Origin: Phymatolithon calcareum
Lineage: Eukaryota > Rhodophyta > Florideophyceae > Hapalidiales
Length of the DNA: 64,000 nucleotides
NCBI GenBank assembly: GCA_977006965.1
Contig: OZ345365.1
Coordinates: forward strand, 2,666,001 to 2,730,000
Direction of reading: 5' to 3'
Numbering within the stretch: the first letter of the stretch is position 1; each line of letters begins with the position of its first letter. The notes below the pieces were generated by a model. It ran no database searches, was not told where the DNA came from, and worked only from the letters and a program-made list of their open reading frames with translations. Of the stretch, positions 10,637-21,091 are shown in pieces. The position numbers and the translations under genes were made by a program.

Positions 10637-11566
10637 ATGACGCGCGGTTCATCGTCTAACCAGCATGCGCTCGGGGAACTGCAGAGTGAGCTGCAATTGC
10701 TTCGTCAAATGGTCGAAGCACAACAAGCTACAATTGCAACCCTCACGGCAAATAGGACAGACAGTGGTCAAAGCAGTGGCTCTGACCCGAATGTCTCGTC
10801 CATACATCAGAATCTCAAGGCGCCTACAATCAAACCATACGCAGGTACGGACAAGGAGCGTAACTCTGTGAGTGTTCGAAGTTTCTTCTACAGTGTTCGC
10901 AAAGTAGGAGCGCTCTCAAACATGTCCGAGGAAAAGATGCTTTCGTTGGCCGAATGTCACTTGCAGGAGAAGGCTGCCGCGCGGATGATGCGACTGGAAC
11001 AGGATGAAAGAAAGCCTGCCACTATATCCGAACTACAGTCCGAAATGATAAAGGAGTTCGTGCCTTCTGATGAGGTTACTCAAGCGAAGTTTAAGTTAAT
11101 GAAGTTTCGATTCAAATCAGATATGGAGAAGCACATAACTACCTTTCAGGAGTATGTACAGATTTGCGACACCCCGCTGTCTGAGGCCTATCTCTTCTTT
11201 TTCATGGGTCTTACGCCGAAATACAGGGAAGAATTTATCAAAAAGTACCCGACTGGAAACCCCAAAGATATGCGTGAAGTCTATGAGCACGCTCGTACAA
11301 TTGACATGTCACTTGCATGGGGTAAGGAGGAGAAAGTTCATGAGTACAAATCTTCCGGTAAGCCGGCCTTGGATAAGGAGAGTACTAAAAAGCGGAAAGA
11401 GGTCATTCAGAACAATTCGCTTTTGTCTTGGGGCAAAGCTAGGAAAGGGGAAGCCGACATATATCGGAAGAACGACCGATGTATGAAGTGCGGAAACAAG
11501 GGCTGGAAAGAAAAGAAGTGCTCGTGCCACAAAGCGGGTCGCGAGGAAATCAACCAAAAAAACTAA
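10637..11566 (+). CDS. Gag of the chromovirus
   Basis: The 309-residue ORF starts at the first ATG after the primer site and ends in TAA. A coiled-coil-like stretch (ELQSELQLLRQMVEAQ) opens it. The middle follows the retrotransposon-gag pattern, with a W-poor helical capsid region including EYVQICDTPLSEAY. Near the end is a nucleocapsid zinc knuckle, CMKCGNKGWKEKKC. This has the CCHC spacing, but tryptophan stands where the zinc-binding histidine belongs, so RNA packaging is probably impaired. pol starts 79 bases downstream in another frame. Confidence 0.85.
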   Translation: MTRGSSSNQHALGELQSELQLLRQMVEAQQATIATLTANRTDSGQSSGSDPNVSSIHQNLKAPTIKPYAGTDKERNSVSVRSFFYSVRKVGALSNMSEEKMLSLAECHLQEKAAARMMRLEQDERKPATISELQSEMIKEFVPSDEVTQAKFKLMKFRFKSDMEKHITTFQEYVQICDTPLSEAYLFFFMGLTPKYREEFIKKYPTGNPKDMREVYEHARTIDMSLAWGKEEKVHEYKSSGKPALDKESTKKRKEVIQNNSLLSWGKARKGEADIYRKNDRCMKCGNKGWKEKKCSCHKAGREEINQKN

Positions 11567-11645
11567 TGTGCCCGCACAATGAGGCGGCCAATGAGGATGA
11601 TGGCTATGAGTCATCATCGGGTGCCAAGGAAGAGAGGACCCAAAA

Positions 11646-14600
11646 ATGTCATCTATAAATGTGGGTGACATCCCTGATATGATGTTTGACGTCGACATTA
11701 ACGGTCATGCGGCAGTCGCGTTCGTGGACCCAGGAGCGTCACATGTATTTATGTCAAGGGAAGCAGCTCTTCAGTGTGGGATTCAAATATCGGAAGGAAG
11801 CCAAACCGAAGTTGAGCTAGGTGATGGGACAATTATTGAATCTTCAGGTATCACAACAGCTACAATTACATTTGAAAATGTTGCGAGCAAAGAAAAATGC
11901 TATATTGTTCCGATGACCACAAGCTATGGAAATATGCCATACCTTGTAGTGGGACTATCGTGGCTTCGAAAACATAATCCTGGGGTTGACTGGCAAACCG
12001 GTACACTTCACGTCACAAGAATGGATGGTTCAAAAGTTGTACTAAGGCCAAGGAACTCACCCAGAGAAAAGGAAGCAGAGGTCAAACACATGTCTCTAAA
12101 GAAAATGTGCAGGATTGTCCGCAAGGGGAAAGCCAATTTATATGCAATTCGCGTGCATCCAGACACAAAGGGGATGATTGTCTCAGAGGAGTTTGCAGAT
12201 ATTGTAAAAGAGTTTGAAGATGTTTTCGGAGATGAATTACCAGATGATCTTCCGCCGAAGAGGGAAATTGACTTCGAGATTAAGCTGAAGTCTGACTCAC
12301 CACCTCCTGTACGGCCGGTTATTCGGTTGTCTAACGCAGAACTCGAGGAACTCAAAAAACAATTGCAGATGCTCCTACGTAAGGGACTTATTCGACCTTC
12401 ATCCTCACCATATGGGGCTCCAGTATTCTTTGTGAAGAAGAAACAAGGAGATCTTCGCATGGTGTGTGACTACAGAGCACTAAATAAGATTACCATCGCA
12501 GATTCGAATCCAATTCCACTGATCAGCGAAGCATTGGATCAAGTATCTGGGGCAAAAATATTCTCCCAGATCGACCTCATAGGGGCCTATCACCAAATGA
12601 AGATAAAAGAAGAGGACTGTCATAAAACCGCCATAAGAACTCGATTCGGTTCTTTTGAATGGAGAGTGCTATGCTTTGGATTGACAAATGCGCCTGCAGC
12701 ATTTAGCCGGATGCTGTCCTCAATCCTCAGAGACCTCAATGGTGAATGCCTTGTACTATTTCTCGACGATGTTCTAGTACACAGCCGCTCTATTGAAGAG
12801 CATAAGATTTAGCTACGTAAACTATTTGAGATTTTACGGGCACACAAATTATACGCCAAAAGGATCAAGTGTTCTATCGGAGTATCCGAGGTTGAATTTC
12901 TCGGACATAAAATCAATGCTGAAGGTGTACATGTACAGAGTAGACACATCAATGCTATACGTCATTGGCCAATTCTCAAATCTATCAAGGAATTACAGCA
13001 GTTTCTGGGACTGGCAAACTATTATAGAAGATTTGTGAAAGGATTCGCTCGCATTGTACAGCCCATATCCGATCTCGTTCGGAACCATGACTTTAAATGG
13101 GAGAAGGAGCAGGAAACAGCATTCGATGCTATAAAGACTGCACTGAAAACCGCACCGTTATTGCACCACCCTGATCCAGAGGCTATGAACGTCGTGTCTA
13201 CAGATGCATCAAAATATGCAGTTGGAGCGACGTTGGAGCAAAATGGTCACCCGATTGCGTTTCTTTCGCACCGCCTCTCCGATCGAGAGATGGGGTGGGA
13301 TACGGGGGATCAAGAGCTGTTCGCTTTTTTGATCGCTCTCCGAGAATGGAGAGTGTACTTGGGAGGTAATAAGTTTATACTGAAAACCGATCACGAACCA
13401 ATACGATACCTCCAAACCAAAGCCCGGTTGTCAGGTCGACAAGCCAGATGGCTTGACGAGCTGCAATCATTTTCATACGAAGTACAGCACGTACCAGGTA
13501 TACAAAACATTGTCCCTGATGCACTCAGCAGGCGTCCGGACTACATACTGGAGCTTAAGCAAATGAATGTGAAGGACCCAGAATTTAAAAAGAGAGTTAT
13601 TAATGGGTATAAATCCGACGAGTGGTCGCAAAAACTGCTTTCGGTAATTCGAGACAACAAGGAGATATCCAACAAGAAGATTCTCTTGTGCGCTAAGAAC
13701 TTTTCACTCCAAGATGGGCTAATATTCTGGACAGGAACAAACGAGAGCCGAGTATTTGTTCCAGGTTGTGAAGGTATTCGCACAGAATTAATTGCTCAAT
13801 TTCAAGATGTTGCTCATCTGGGTAAGGATAAGGTTTATAATAGACTATCTCGATGTGCATACTGGCCGTACATGTTCTCCGATGTTTCGAAATACATTGC
13901 AAGCTGTAGAGATTGCCAGGAGAACAAAGTTCCAAATGAGCTTCTTGCTGGTGAGTTACAACCTCACGAGATACCCGAGAGATGCTGGGAGACAATAACA
14001 ACGGACTTCCTTACGGAACTATCAAAAACCGAAAGAGTAAACAACTCTATTGTTGTTGTGGTTGACAAGCTCTCCAAGCGGGCGATTTTTGTTCCAACGC
14101 AAAAGTCAGTGTCGGCACCAGAAGTCGCTCAAATTTTTCACGATTGGGTATTTTCAAAGCATGGAACTCCTGTGCGTATCATATCCGATAGGGATCCGAA
14201 GTTTACATCGAACTACTGGAAAGGCTTCACAGAGATTATCAATGTGCGGCTAAACATGTCAACAAGAGACCACCCACAAACGGACGGACAATCTGAGATA
14301 ATGGTAAGAACAGTACCCAATATGCTTAGGAGCATTGTTCAGAAGGATCCGCAATATCGGGACAATTCACTCAGTCGAGTAGAGTTCGAGTACAACTCAT
14401 CGACAAATGCGAGTACCGGCCTATCGCCGTTCGAAATCGATGTAGGACGCATTCCACACTCTCCGACAACTAGAAGTATGGAAGAATGCAGTATACAGTC
14501 CCAAGCTGCTTATGACCATGCAGAGAGAAGGAAAGGTTGCGAAGGATGGCAAGAGACAAATTGGCGTCTGCTAGAGCAAAGCAGAAGTACTACGCAGACT

Positions 14601-15085
14601 TGAAGCGTCGCGACATCTCTTTCGAGAAAGGAGACCTAATTATCTTACGATCTGATTCACTAAGTTGTTTTAACCGATCAGATCTACCGGGAAAATGGAG
14701 ACCGAAGTTTCTTGGGCCATTTACTGTGCTAGAAGTAGTTGGTCGAGTGACATACAGTATTGAGCTACCACCGTCAATGAAGAAGGCTCATAACGTGTTC
14801 CATGTCTGAAAATTGAAAAAATTCAACAGGAGAGATGGGGAAGATGGTCCACTAGACATCGTCATAGATGCCTACGGCACAGTGGAGCAGGCCGTCGAAA
14901 AGATTCTGGACAAGAAAAAGGAAGGGAGAAAATTCTTCTACCTAACGTTGTTCGAAGGAGACCCTGAGTCCGAAGCAGTGTGGCTTTCGAGAAGGGATCT
15001 CAAGAACTGTAAAGACCTCGTAAAGGAGTTTGAGGATTCGGCGAGGACGTCGAATTCCGAAAAGGAGCCGAGTGTAACAGAATAA
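11646..15085 (+). pseudogene. Pol of the chromovirus: PR-RT-RH-IN-chromodomain
   Basis: Domains in order: an aspartic protease with VDPGASH (family usually D-S/T-G-A; proline here); reverse transcriptase with FSQIDLIGAYHQ and the active site LFLDDV at 12757-12774; RNase H with STDASKYAVGA and TDHEPI; integrase with a C-x2-C half of the zinc finger, then TTDF, ISDRDPKF and DGQSE as the D,D,E residues; and a chromodomain near 14870-15060 (VEKILDKKKEG...FYLTLFEG). Defects are a TAG at 12810-12812 inside RT just after the active site, a frameshift near 14535-14545, and a TGA at 14807-14809 before the chromodomain. Between the defects the frames stay fully open, as expected for a young copy. Confidence 0.92.
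15059..15068 (+). other. Polypurine tract region
   Basis: GAAAAGGAG lies a few bases before the 3' LTR, where plus-strand priming occurs in this family. Confidence 0.5.
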
Positions 15086-15321
15086 GTCAGTTACCGTTTA
15101 ATGTCTGAATTATGCGGTCGTCGCAATTCCGTGGTCTTAATTCAATATGTAATTAAGCGGACTTTAAGTGAATTGCGGGGACTCTAGAATAGACATAAAA
15201 TAGGGAGCATATGTAGAGCTCCAGAAGTCTGGCAGGACAAAAGGAAGAGAGAAGATAATCCAAACTACTCAATAAACGATTGTGTTATTGTGAAGTATCC
15301 AAGCTCAAGCCTTTTGTCACA
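15073..15321 (+). repeat. 3' LTR
   Basis: Matches the 5' LTR over 249 bp and ends TGTCACA, preserving the TGT...ACA termini. It is followed by the target duplication GCGAG at 15322-15326. Confidence 0.92.
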
Positions 15322-15326
15322 GCGAG

Positions 15327-15655
15327 GGTTTCCTTACCGAGTAGTGATGGTCTTCACCACGTCGGATTGCTGCGCCATGAGCGCTTTCACGACGTGCTCT
15401 CGCTTTGGTCGGGCGGCCATACTCGAGTGTGGAGAACAATCTCCGAAAGCGGTTTCTGAGGGATGGAGATGTGTTTTGCGCTTGAAGCTCTTGTCTGAGT
15501 GTAAACAAAAAAGTAGAAATGGAGTGAGGCAACACACGGACAGAAATAAAAGAGCCAGAGTGGATCGACGCTTCGTATATTTGATGCATGACATCACTCC
15601 GATCATCAGGCCAATACGTATACTGCAATAGGAAAAGACGAAGCAATGTACGGAA
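15327..15655 (-). pseudogene. hAT transposase 5' part, separated by the LTR element
   Basis: This lies between the LTR element and the hAT right TIR. The minus strand includes PFLLFCLHSDK and, further on, a basic stretch ending KALMAQQSDVVKTITTR before a stop or GTAAGG donor-like site. The first phrase loosely parallels PFCVYLCSKSDQC in the related element at 43061-43315. It is the logical place for the hAT gene start, but no exon can be drawn firmly. Confidence 0.45.
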
Positions 15656-15682
15656 ATAGCAGTATACTGCTCCCATTGCCTG

Positions 15683-15690
15683 GCAGTGAC
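15683..15690. repeat. hAT target-site duplication, right
   Basis: GCAGTGAC, identical to 8478-8485. It completes the codons of the interrupted gag-like frame. Confidence 0.9.
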
Positions 15691-16440
15691 ACAAAGAAAA
15701 AGTCGAAAACAATACAATGAGCTACTTCGGAAACGCAAGCAGATTGAACAACCGGCGGAAAAGGATCGGGATTCGAAACAATTCGCCGAATTAAACAAGC
15801 CAAAAACAAATATAGCACTTTGCTTCGATGACATGAATGCCAGGGAAGGTAAACGCTATTTCATGTCCGAATACCACATGGCAACCCACTGAAGCGGAAC
15901 AAAAACGCTTAATCGACAAGAATAGCAAAGAAACCAAGAAGAAACAGAGGGCGAAAATATTATGTGCGCCTAGTTCCAGAGAAGCTGAGATGAACAGCGT
16001 CACAATGAAGGCCGCATTTACTGGCAAGGAAATTTAATGCATTTGCGCCGATCGCGGGTCAGACATCATCCTTTTGCTCCGCCTCCTTTTGTCAAAGTTG
16101 AAATCTGCTGGTGCGCTAATGAAAGTCGAAAAGTTCAAAAACATTCACCCTCAACACTGAACTCCACATTCGGCACGGAAAATCGCCTTTGTTACGAAAT
16201 GGTCCTTGGTATGTTGCAGTAGAACAATGCGATTAACCATTGCTTGGTCTACCACTTCTAGAGGCTTTGGTATTGAACACAAAGAATCTGATCGAGGTCG
16301 CTTGCGCTAAGTACGGCAGCGATGTGGATGTAGCCGAAGTTCTTCCGCAGGTCGAATACGCGGAAAGATCGCTCGCAAGGCGGACTGGCTCTGGCAACAA
16401 ACCCAAAAGGGCTGGTAAAAGGAAACAGGGGGAGATATAG
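15691..16440 (+). pseudogene. Old gypsy-like element: rest of gag and protease
   Basis: The frame interrupted by the hAT resumes (TQRKSRKQYNELLRKRKQ) and shifts once around 15890, giving a lysine-rich stretch that ends at 16036. A degenerate CCHC-like phrase lies at about 15818-15890. Immediately after is ICADRGSDIIL (about 16045), resembling a retroviral-type protease active site D-T/S-G-S/A-D with arginine in the second place. A further frame, 16240-16440, is uncharacterised. Assignment depends on the integrase remnant that follows. Confidence 0.45.
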
Positions 16441-16449
16441 ATAGATCGA

Positions 16450-17400
16450 GGGGATTGGGATGAGGTATCGGCCAGAACCTTGTCAATGATTTATCTGAAT
16501 GAGGAAGCTAACCCGCTGAAATGTACCACCGTAAGAGCTGAGCACCGGCTTCCGGTAAACGAGTGGTGGATTGACCAAGAGAGCAAGTTCCGGGGACGTA
16601 CGAACCTACCTTTTACTGATGGTGCGTCCACGACTTATTTGCCAAATCACGATCACCTGGAACATTCGTGTAGCCATCTTACGAAAAGTCCGATGTTGTC
16701 CCGACGGCATGGAGTCAATTTTAGGTTCCGACGTTTAAAAAGCTCATCAAAGTACAGCGAAAATACAAGGCGAATCTACCTGCTGATGCTGAGGTACGTT
16801 CCTGTGGCTCCTATAGCTCTTAAAGGTCGTTTATGGATTCTAAATGAGACAAATGAGCTGCAGCTAACATTAATAGCCACGGCGCACTGCAGACAAGCAG
16901 AACATCGTGGCGTTGACTCAACTTCGAGTGCCCTGAAACAGTAATACAGCTGCAACCTTATGCGTGATGACTATTCCACGTTCATATGGAAATGTCTTAA
17001 CTGCATCACTGCGAAGGGCGCGGAAAAATTCCTCGTCCACTGTCATCTACTCTACATCGCACGCGCCCGAACTTCCTGCATTTCGGCTAGCTGTTCATCG
17101 GGCTCGGGTAAGAAAGTGGAAAGAATGTTCTGGTGAGTAAGGACGATGTGTCATCGTACACATGCCTGTGTCCATCTCCTACAGCTGAACCAGATCACAC
17201 ATCCGCCGAGCTAACAAGACGGAGACGGACATTTACAATCATGAATACCTGGGTAAGCGACCGAGGCTCTCACTTCAAGAATAAGGTGATCTAGCGTTTG
17301 CTCAAGGATTTCAATATAAACCACAACTTCACATTGGCTAATAGCCCTTGTGTTAATGGTCCAGTGGAAAATTAGATGCAGTATATTCTCGCGTGTTGTC
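16450..17400 (+). pseudogene. Old gypsy-like element: integrase remnant
   Basis: The 16480-16944 frame plus its continuation contains an HHCC-type zinc finger (AHCRQAEHRG, then KCLNC near 17000). This is followed by degenerate core sequence and by WVSDRGSHFKNKV at 17248-17287, then NGPVEN near 17355. These match the second aspartate and the glutamate regions of a Ty3/gypsy integrase. Several stops interrupt it and no reverse transcriptase is readable, so this is a much older relic than the element at 10346-15321 and belongs to a different family. It ends against the Sel1 pseudogene. Confidence 0.6.
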
Positions 17401-17439
17401 AAGCGCTTCTCTTGGAATTCAAGCTCGCACCTGCCAATC

Positions 17440-18275
17440 CGCACGCGAGCAGTTGATGAAGCCCTAAGCTTGATCTCCATGCAAAAATTGGCAATGATGA
17501 TTGAGGACGGAACGAAAAGATTACTGGAAGATGCAGATAGTGTGGTAGAGCGGTATAATGGGGCTATTGAAGAACGTGGATATGTTCTTGCCACGCACAG
17601 CCTTGGATAAATGCTCCAATATGGTGCAGACAATATTCCAGCCGATCCTTTTGCTCTTGAGCTATAAAAGGAAACCAGAGTTCGGTTTTTGTACCCCACT
17701 GAATCGTGCTACAGCAAAAAGAAATGATACTCTTTTACAGATAGAATCCAGTCAGAAACTCTTGGCGCTAGGAAAGTTGTTCCAAGCATCACCAGATGCG
17801 CTATTAACTTTCGTATAATTTATGTTTCTTCTTCTTCTTGAGCTACACAGGCGGACAGTAGATGATGGAGCAAACGAAGCTGCCATGGTTACCATGGCAT
17901 ATTTGCTGAGTTGTGGAGATAAAACAGTACCGTCACATCCCATTCGTGCTATGGAGCTCTACAATCGTGAGTTAGGGGAAGAAAATAATGTTGAATTCAT
18001 GATTAACTTTGCCTTCCGCTAGGACGCGGTGCAGACGGTATTCCACCAGATCATATTGTGCTTATAAACTATATAAACGAGAAATTGAAGAGGGCGCGAA
18101 CGTTATTCCACTTACCAATCTGGCATACTTTCTTGAAAATAGAGCTGAAGGAGTACCGGCAGACCCGGCTCGAAGGGGGGAGCTATACAATCGATCCATC
18201 GAGGACGACGAACACTATTCTGCTATGAGCGACTTGGTGCTCGTGCTTCAGCACGGATTAGATTTCTGCTTAATT
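17440..18275 (+). pseudogene. Sel1-repeat pseudogene
   Basis: Repeats are readable in three frames: MQKLAMMIEDGTKRLLEDA, then MLQYGADNIPADPFALEL, then MAYLLSCGDKTVPSHPIRA, then YFLENRAEGVPADPARRG and SIEDDEHYSAM. Stops and frameshifts break it, and a 172-bp insertion (17665-17836) splits one repeat between ALEL and the following HRRTVDDGA. It shares the repeat consensus of the 34973-37329 array. Confidence 0.8.
17665..17836 (+). mobile_element. SINE-like insertion, copy A
   Basis: A 172-bp sequence is flanked by the 9-bp direct repeat CTTGAGCTA (17656-17664 and 17837-17845). It ends in a short CTT repeat tail, as in some SINEs. Related copies are at 18270-18425 and 63305-63470. The core includes TTTTTGTACCCCAC and GAATCGTG. 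I could not find convincing pol III A and B boxes, so SINE is a description of structure and not a proven class. Confidence 0.65.
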
Positions 18276-18425
18276 GAAACCCTTTGTAACTTACCACCAC
18301 TGAATCGTGTTACATTAACAAAAAATAAACTCTTGCTTCAAAGAATCTAGTCAAAGCTTCTTGGCCGTAAGAAAGCTGGCCCAAGCGTCAGCAGATGCGA
18401 TGATACCTTTTTTAAGGTTTAAATA
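18270..18425 (+). repeat. SINE-like repeat, copy B
   Basis: Shares CCACTGAATCGTGTTACA and the downstream GGCCCAAGCGTCAGCAGATG with copies A and C but is more diverged and has no clear tail. It terminates the Sel1 reading frame. Confidence 0.6.
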
Positions 18426-18632
18426 ACACATCCGTCGCCTAAGAGTCGGCCCGTGATTTGCATGTCCGAAAAAGTCACCCATGCTAAATTGAATTCCGAA
18501 CTTTAAAAATGATTTCATGAATTGAAACAAAATATTTTTTAGATATAGATCCAGAAAAGCAGGGGTTGGCTGTTTCCTTTTCGCTTCACAAGCATCTAAA
18601 AAAGTCGTACATCACTTTTTCATCGTTCTACA

Positions 18633-19173
18633 CAGGGTCTGAGATTCGCCTAACTGTTCGTGAATTAATTCGTGAATAAACGAATGAATTATTCGCGAAT
18701 GTCAAATTCACGTTTACAATATCCCCGTTAGCGAATATTCAGTAAATCCACCACGAACGTACATTCACGAATTTTTCATTCATGTTCACGTTCAGTACTT
18801 TTTGTACCCATGAATATTCATTCACATTCAGTTCACCGTCGTTGAATCCGGTGAACATTCACGAACGTTAGCGAATGTGTGCGAGCGTTTCAGAAGAGTG
18901 GAAAAATGGATGGGATGCAAGCTCCTGTTCTCCGAAAAGTTTCGCGAATCATTCGCAAATGTTCGCAAATTTCGTTCACATTCAGTTCATTGCAATGTGT
19001 CAGAGCGAATATTCATTTACATTCAGTTCGCTAGTATGTCACAAGAGATTATTCATTCGCAATTCATTCACTATAATCTTCTGAATATTCATTATATTTC
19101 TCGTGAGTGAATATTAGTGAATATTCATTCACGTTCACGTTCACAGTGGTTTCTAAGCGAATCGCAGACCCTG
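18633..19173. mobile_element. hAT-type MITE, 541 bp
   Basis: The termini are CAGGGTCTGAGATTCGC and its near-perfect inverse (CAGGGTCTGCGATTCGC on the other strand). An exact 8-bp duplication GTTCTACA lies at 18625-18632 and 19174-19181. CAGGG ends with an 8-bp duplication place it with hAT. The interior is built from many short units resembling GTTCACGAAT, GAATATTCAC and TTCGCGAAT in both orientations, so the strand could fold extensively. No transposase is encoded. Confidence 0.92.
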
Positions 19174-19181
19174 GTTCTACA

Positions 19182-20280
19182 GAAAAATGGAAAACAACTT
19201 GAAGCAGTCGATTTTCCAGGAATATTGCTCGAAAATCATTTATCACAAGGAGCACGAGATTATAAATGAAATGTGGAAACTAAAATGATATCGGAGGGTT
19301 CTTTCTTTGACAGTGGAAGGTGCCCCGCATATTGTTCACAATTCTCCATCACCAGTCGGATGTACTGACAGCAAAATATGCCTATCCAATTTGCTTTGAG
19401 AAAGGCACACAGCATTCATTTTGCGCAGTACCGTAAATACGTATCATAAGTGCACTTTGTGGGTTTTTTGATACCCTTTTTTGTCTTTCTGTAAACGCAC
19501 ATTGCATCACACTAGACGCAACATAACAAAAGCCCGTACTCGGAGCTCATCATCAAGATTCTGCTTCCTTTTTCTTACTCGAATCGCATGTGCCCAGGTT
19601 GCCGTGTAGGTGCTACACTGCCCTTTTTTGGAGAACGCTATTATCGGCTCCAGTTTGAGCGAGCGATAACGCAACGCCACCCACGGAACAAGCTGTCTCC
19701 ACGGCGCCTGCTAAAACAACTACCGTCTCAATAGTAGGCTCAAGACAGACAACTATTGAATGATAGAACCTTGAGTAACAACAAGAGTTTGGATGGCATT
19801 GGTGTGCCGGATGTTAATATTGTTTTTATTGTCTAGTACTCAGCCGCCATTCGTGTCAGATATAAGAAGATCTAAGCCACTGTACCGTCGGAGATAATCT
19901 TCTGTGCGGGAGCATAGTGAGTGGTAGTGTCAATCCGATAACCGATGAATTTGTCGGGATGGAAAACAAGATCAGTGTGAGCTTGTCCTTTACTTCATCC
20001 CTACTTCCAATCTCCCTCCTAGTGAGGAAGACTAAAGCGACTTAAGTAGGGTTGGGAGACTCAGGTCTAAGCTGTATGCAGACCCCGAAAAGGGTCTACA
20101 GTAGTACATGCAATCCCACGATATGAAGGACATGAAATACTACGTGTAGCCTGGACACGAAGTCAATGACATTCAACCTTTTCTCTGATCGCCCATAACA
20201 AACTAAACAAAACACAAACGTCTTCCGCAATGAACAGTTTCGATTTCCAAAACTCAAAACCGAGAATAGAAACTCTCAAA
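19182..20280. other. Intergenic, nothing recognised
   Basis: No credible ORF and no repeat with defined ends. Confidence 0.4.
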
Positions 20281-20405
20281 ATCGATAGCATGGAATTGCA
20301 CTTCGTCTTCTCGCTCTCCCGCCCGGGGAAAGCTCTCAGCTCACCGTAGGGCAGCTCAGGGATCTGCATTTTTCACGCCTGTGCAACCTTGGGGCTCGAT
20401 CACTT
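20281..20405 (+). repeat. Direct repeat, unit 1
   Basis: About 125 bp, including CTCTCAGCTCACCGTAGGG, repeats at 20513-20637 with roughly a dozen changes and an intervening 107 bp. It is too short for LTRs of a recognised element and no TG...CA ends are seen. Confidence 0.7.
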
Positions 20406-20512
20406 CATAGCCTCCAACTCAATTGTAGAACACTGAAAGCTTCCTCTGCATCCCGCGGAAACTCAAAAGATACTTTTCCAATGCACTCGCGCAAGTGAAT
20501 CTGATGTCGAAG

Positions 20513-20637
20513 TCGATAGTATGGACTTGCGCTTGGTTTTCTCGCTCTCCCGCCCCTGGAAAGCTCTCAGCTCACCGTAGGGCAGCTCAGGGATCTTCCT
20601 TTATACTTCAGCGCAACCTGGGGGCTCGACCTTTTCC
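20513..20637 (+). repeat. Direct repeat, unit 2
   Basis: Second copy of 20281-20405. Confidence 0.7.
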
Positions 20638-21091
20638 ATCGCATTCAAATAGCCAGCCAGTGCAGAAAACAAATTTCGAGCCGGTGCGATTTCAATGGGT
20701 AACTCAAACAATCAAAAGACAAGGGACATTATTCCTGTTTCTGCGCCGTGCTCCTGAGCGGCCCCATCTCAAAACTATTTTTACAGACCCAACTACGTGT
20801 CTCGGTATAGGTCCAAAAAGCGCGCACTTGTGCTTTGATATAGACCATCAGCACAGAAGCTCAAATCGTGTTGTAGACCTGTCCTATGGCTTACTTGAGA
20901 AGGCTTCTCCAGCATATTATTACTTCAATTCTCTAGCCTGTTTACTTGTCCCTTTTTCAGTTTCGCAGCTGTAAACTTTCTTAGCAAGGTAAGGCAAAAC
21001 CAGAATGCCATTTTCCGGTGCTAGAGATTCGATTGTGCCTTCAGATGCCGATAAATAGATTAAATTATTATTTTCGAAGAACACCACGCTA

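Larger units (their letters stand above)
10346..15321 (+). mobile_element. Ty3/gypsy chromovirus-type LTR retrotransposon
   Basis: The 4976-bp element has two 249-bp LTRs starting TGTAAC and ending in ACA (mutated to ATA in the 5' copy). They differ at about five positions, so the insertion is recent. A 5-bp target duplication GCGAG flanks it. It carries a primer-binding site, gag, and a pol with protease, reverse transcriptase, RNase H, integrase and a C-terminal chromodomain, the order that defines chromoviruses. pol has two in-frame stops and one frameshift, so the copy is not autonomous. It sits inside the hAT transposase gene. Confidence 0.95.
8486..15682 (-). mobile_element. hAT transposon, interrupted by an LTR retrotransposon
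   Basis: Both ends carry a 25-bp terminal inverted repeat beginning CAGGAAATGGG (left, 8486-8510) and CAGGCAATGGG (right, reverse complement of 15658-15682). Each includes the 14-bp palindrome AGCAGTATACTGCT. The element is bounded by an exact 8-bp direct repeat GCAGTGAC at 8478-8485 and 15683-15690. CAGG termini with 8-bp duplications are the hAT signature, and the encoded transposase agrees. Without the nested 10346-15321 element and one copy of its target duplication the transposon would be about 2.2 kb, short for an autonomous hAT but long enough for one transposase gene. Confidence 0.92.

Noticed and set aside
20281-20637. LTR pair of a very small retrotransposon
   Set aside because: No TG...CA ends, primer site or target duplication.
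20495-20974. 159-codon plus-strand ORF
   Set aside because: It covers one unit of a direct repeat and non-coding-like sequence; no motif supports it.
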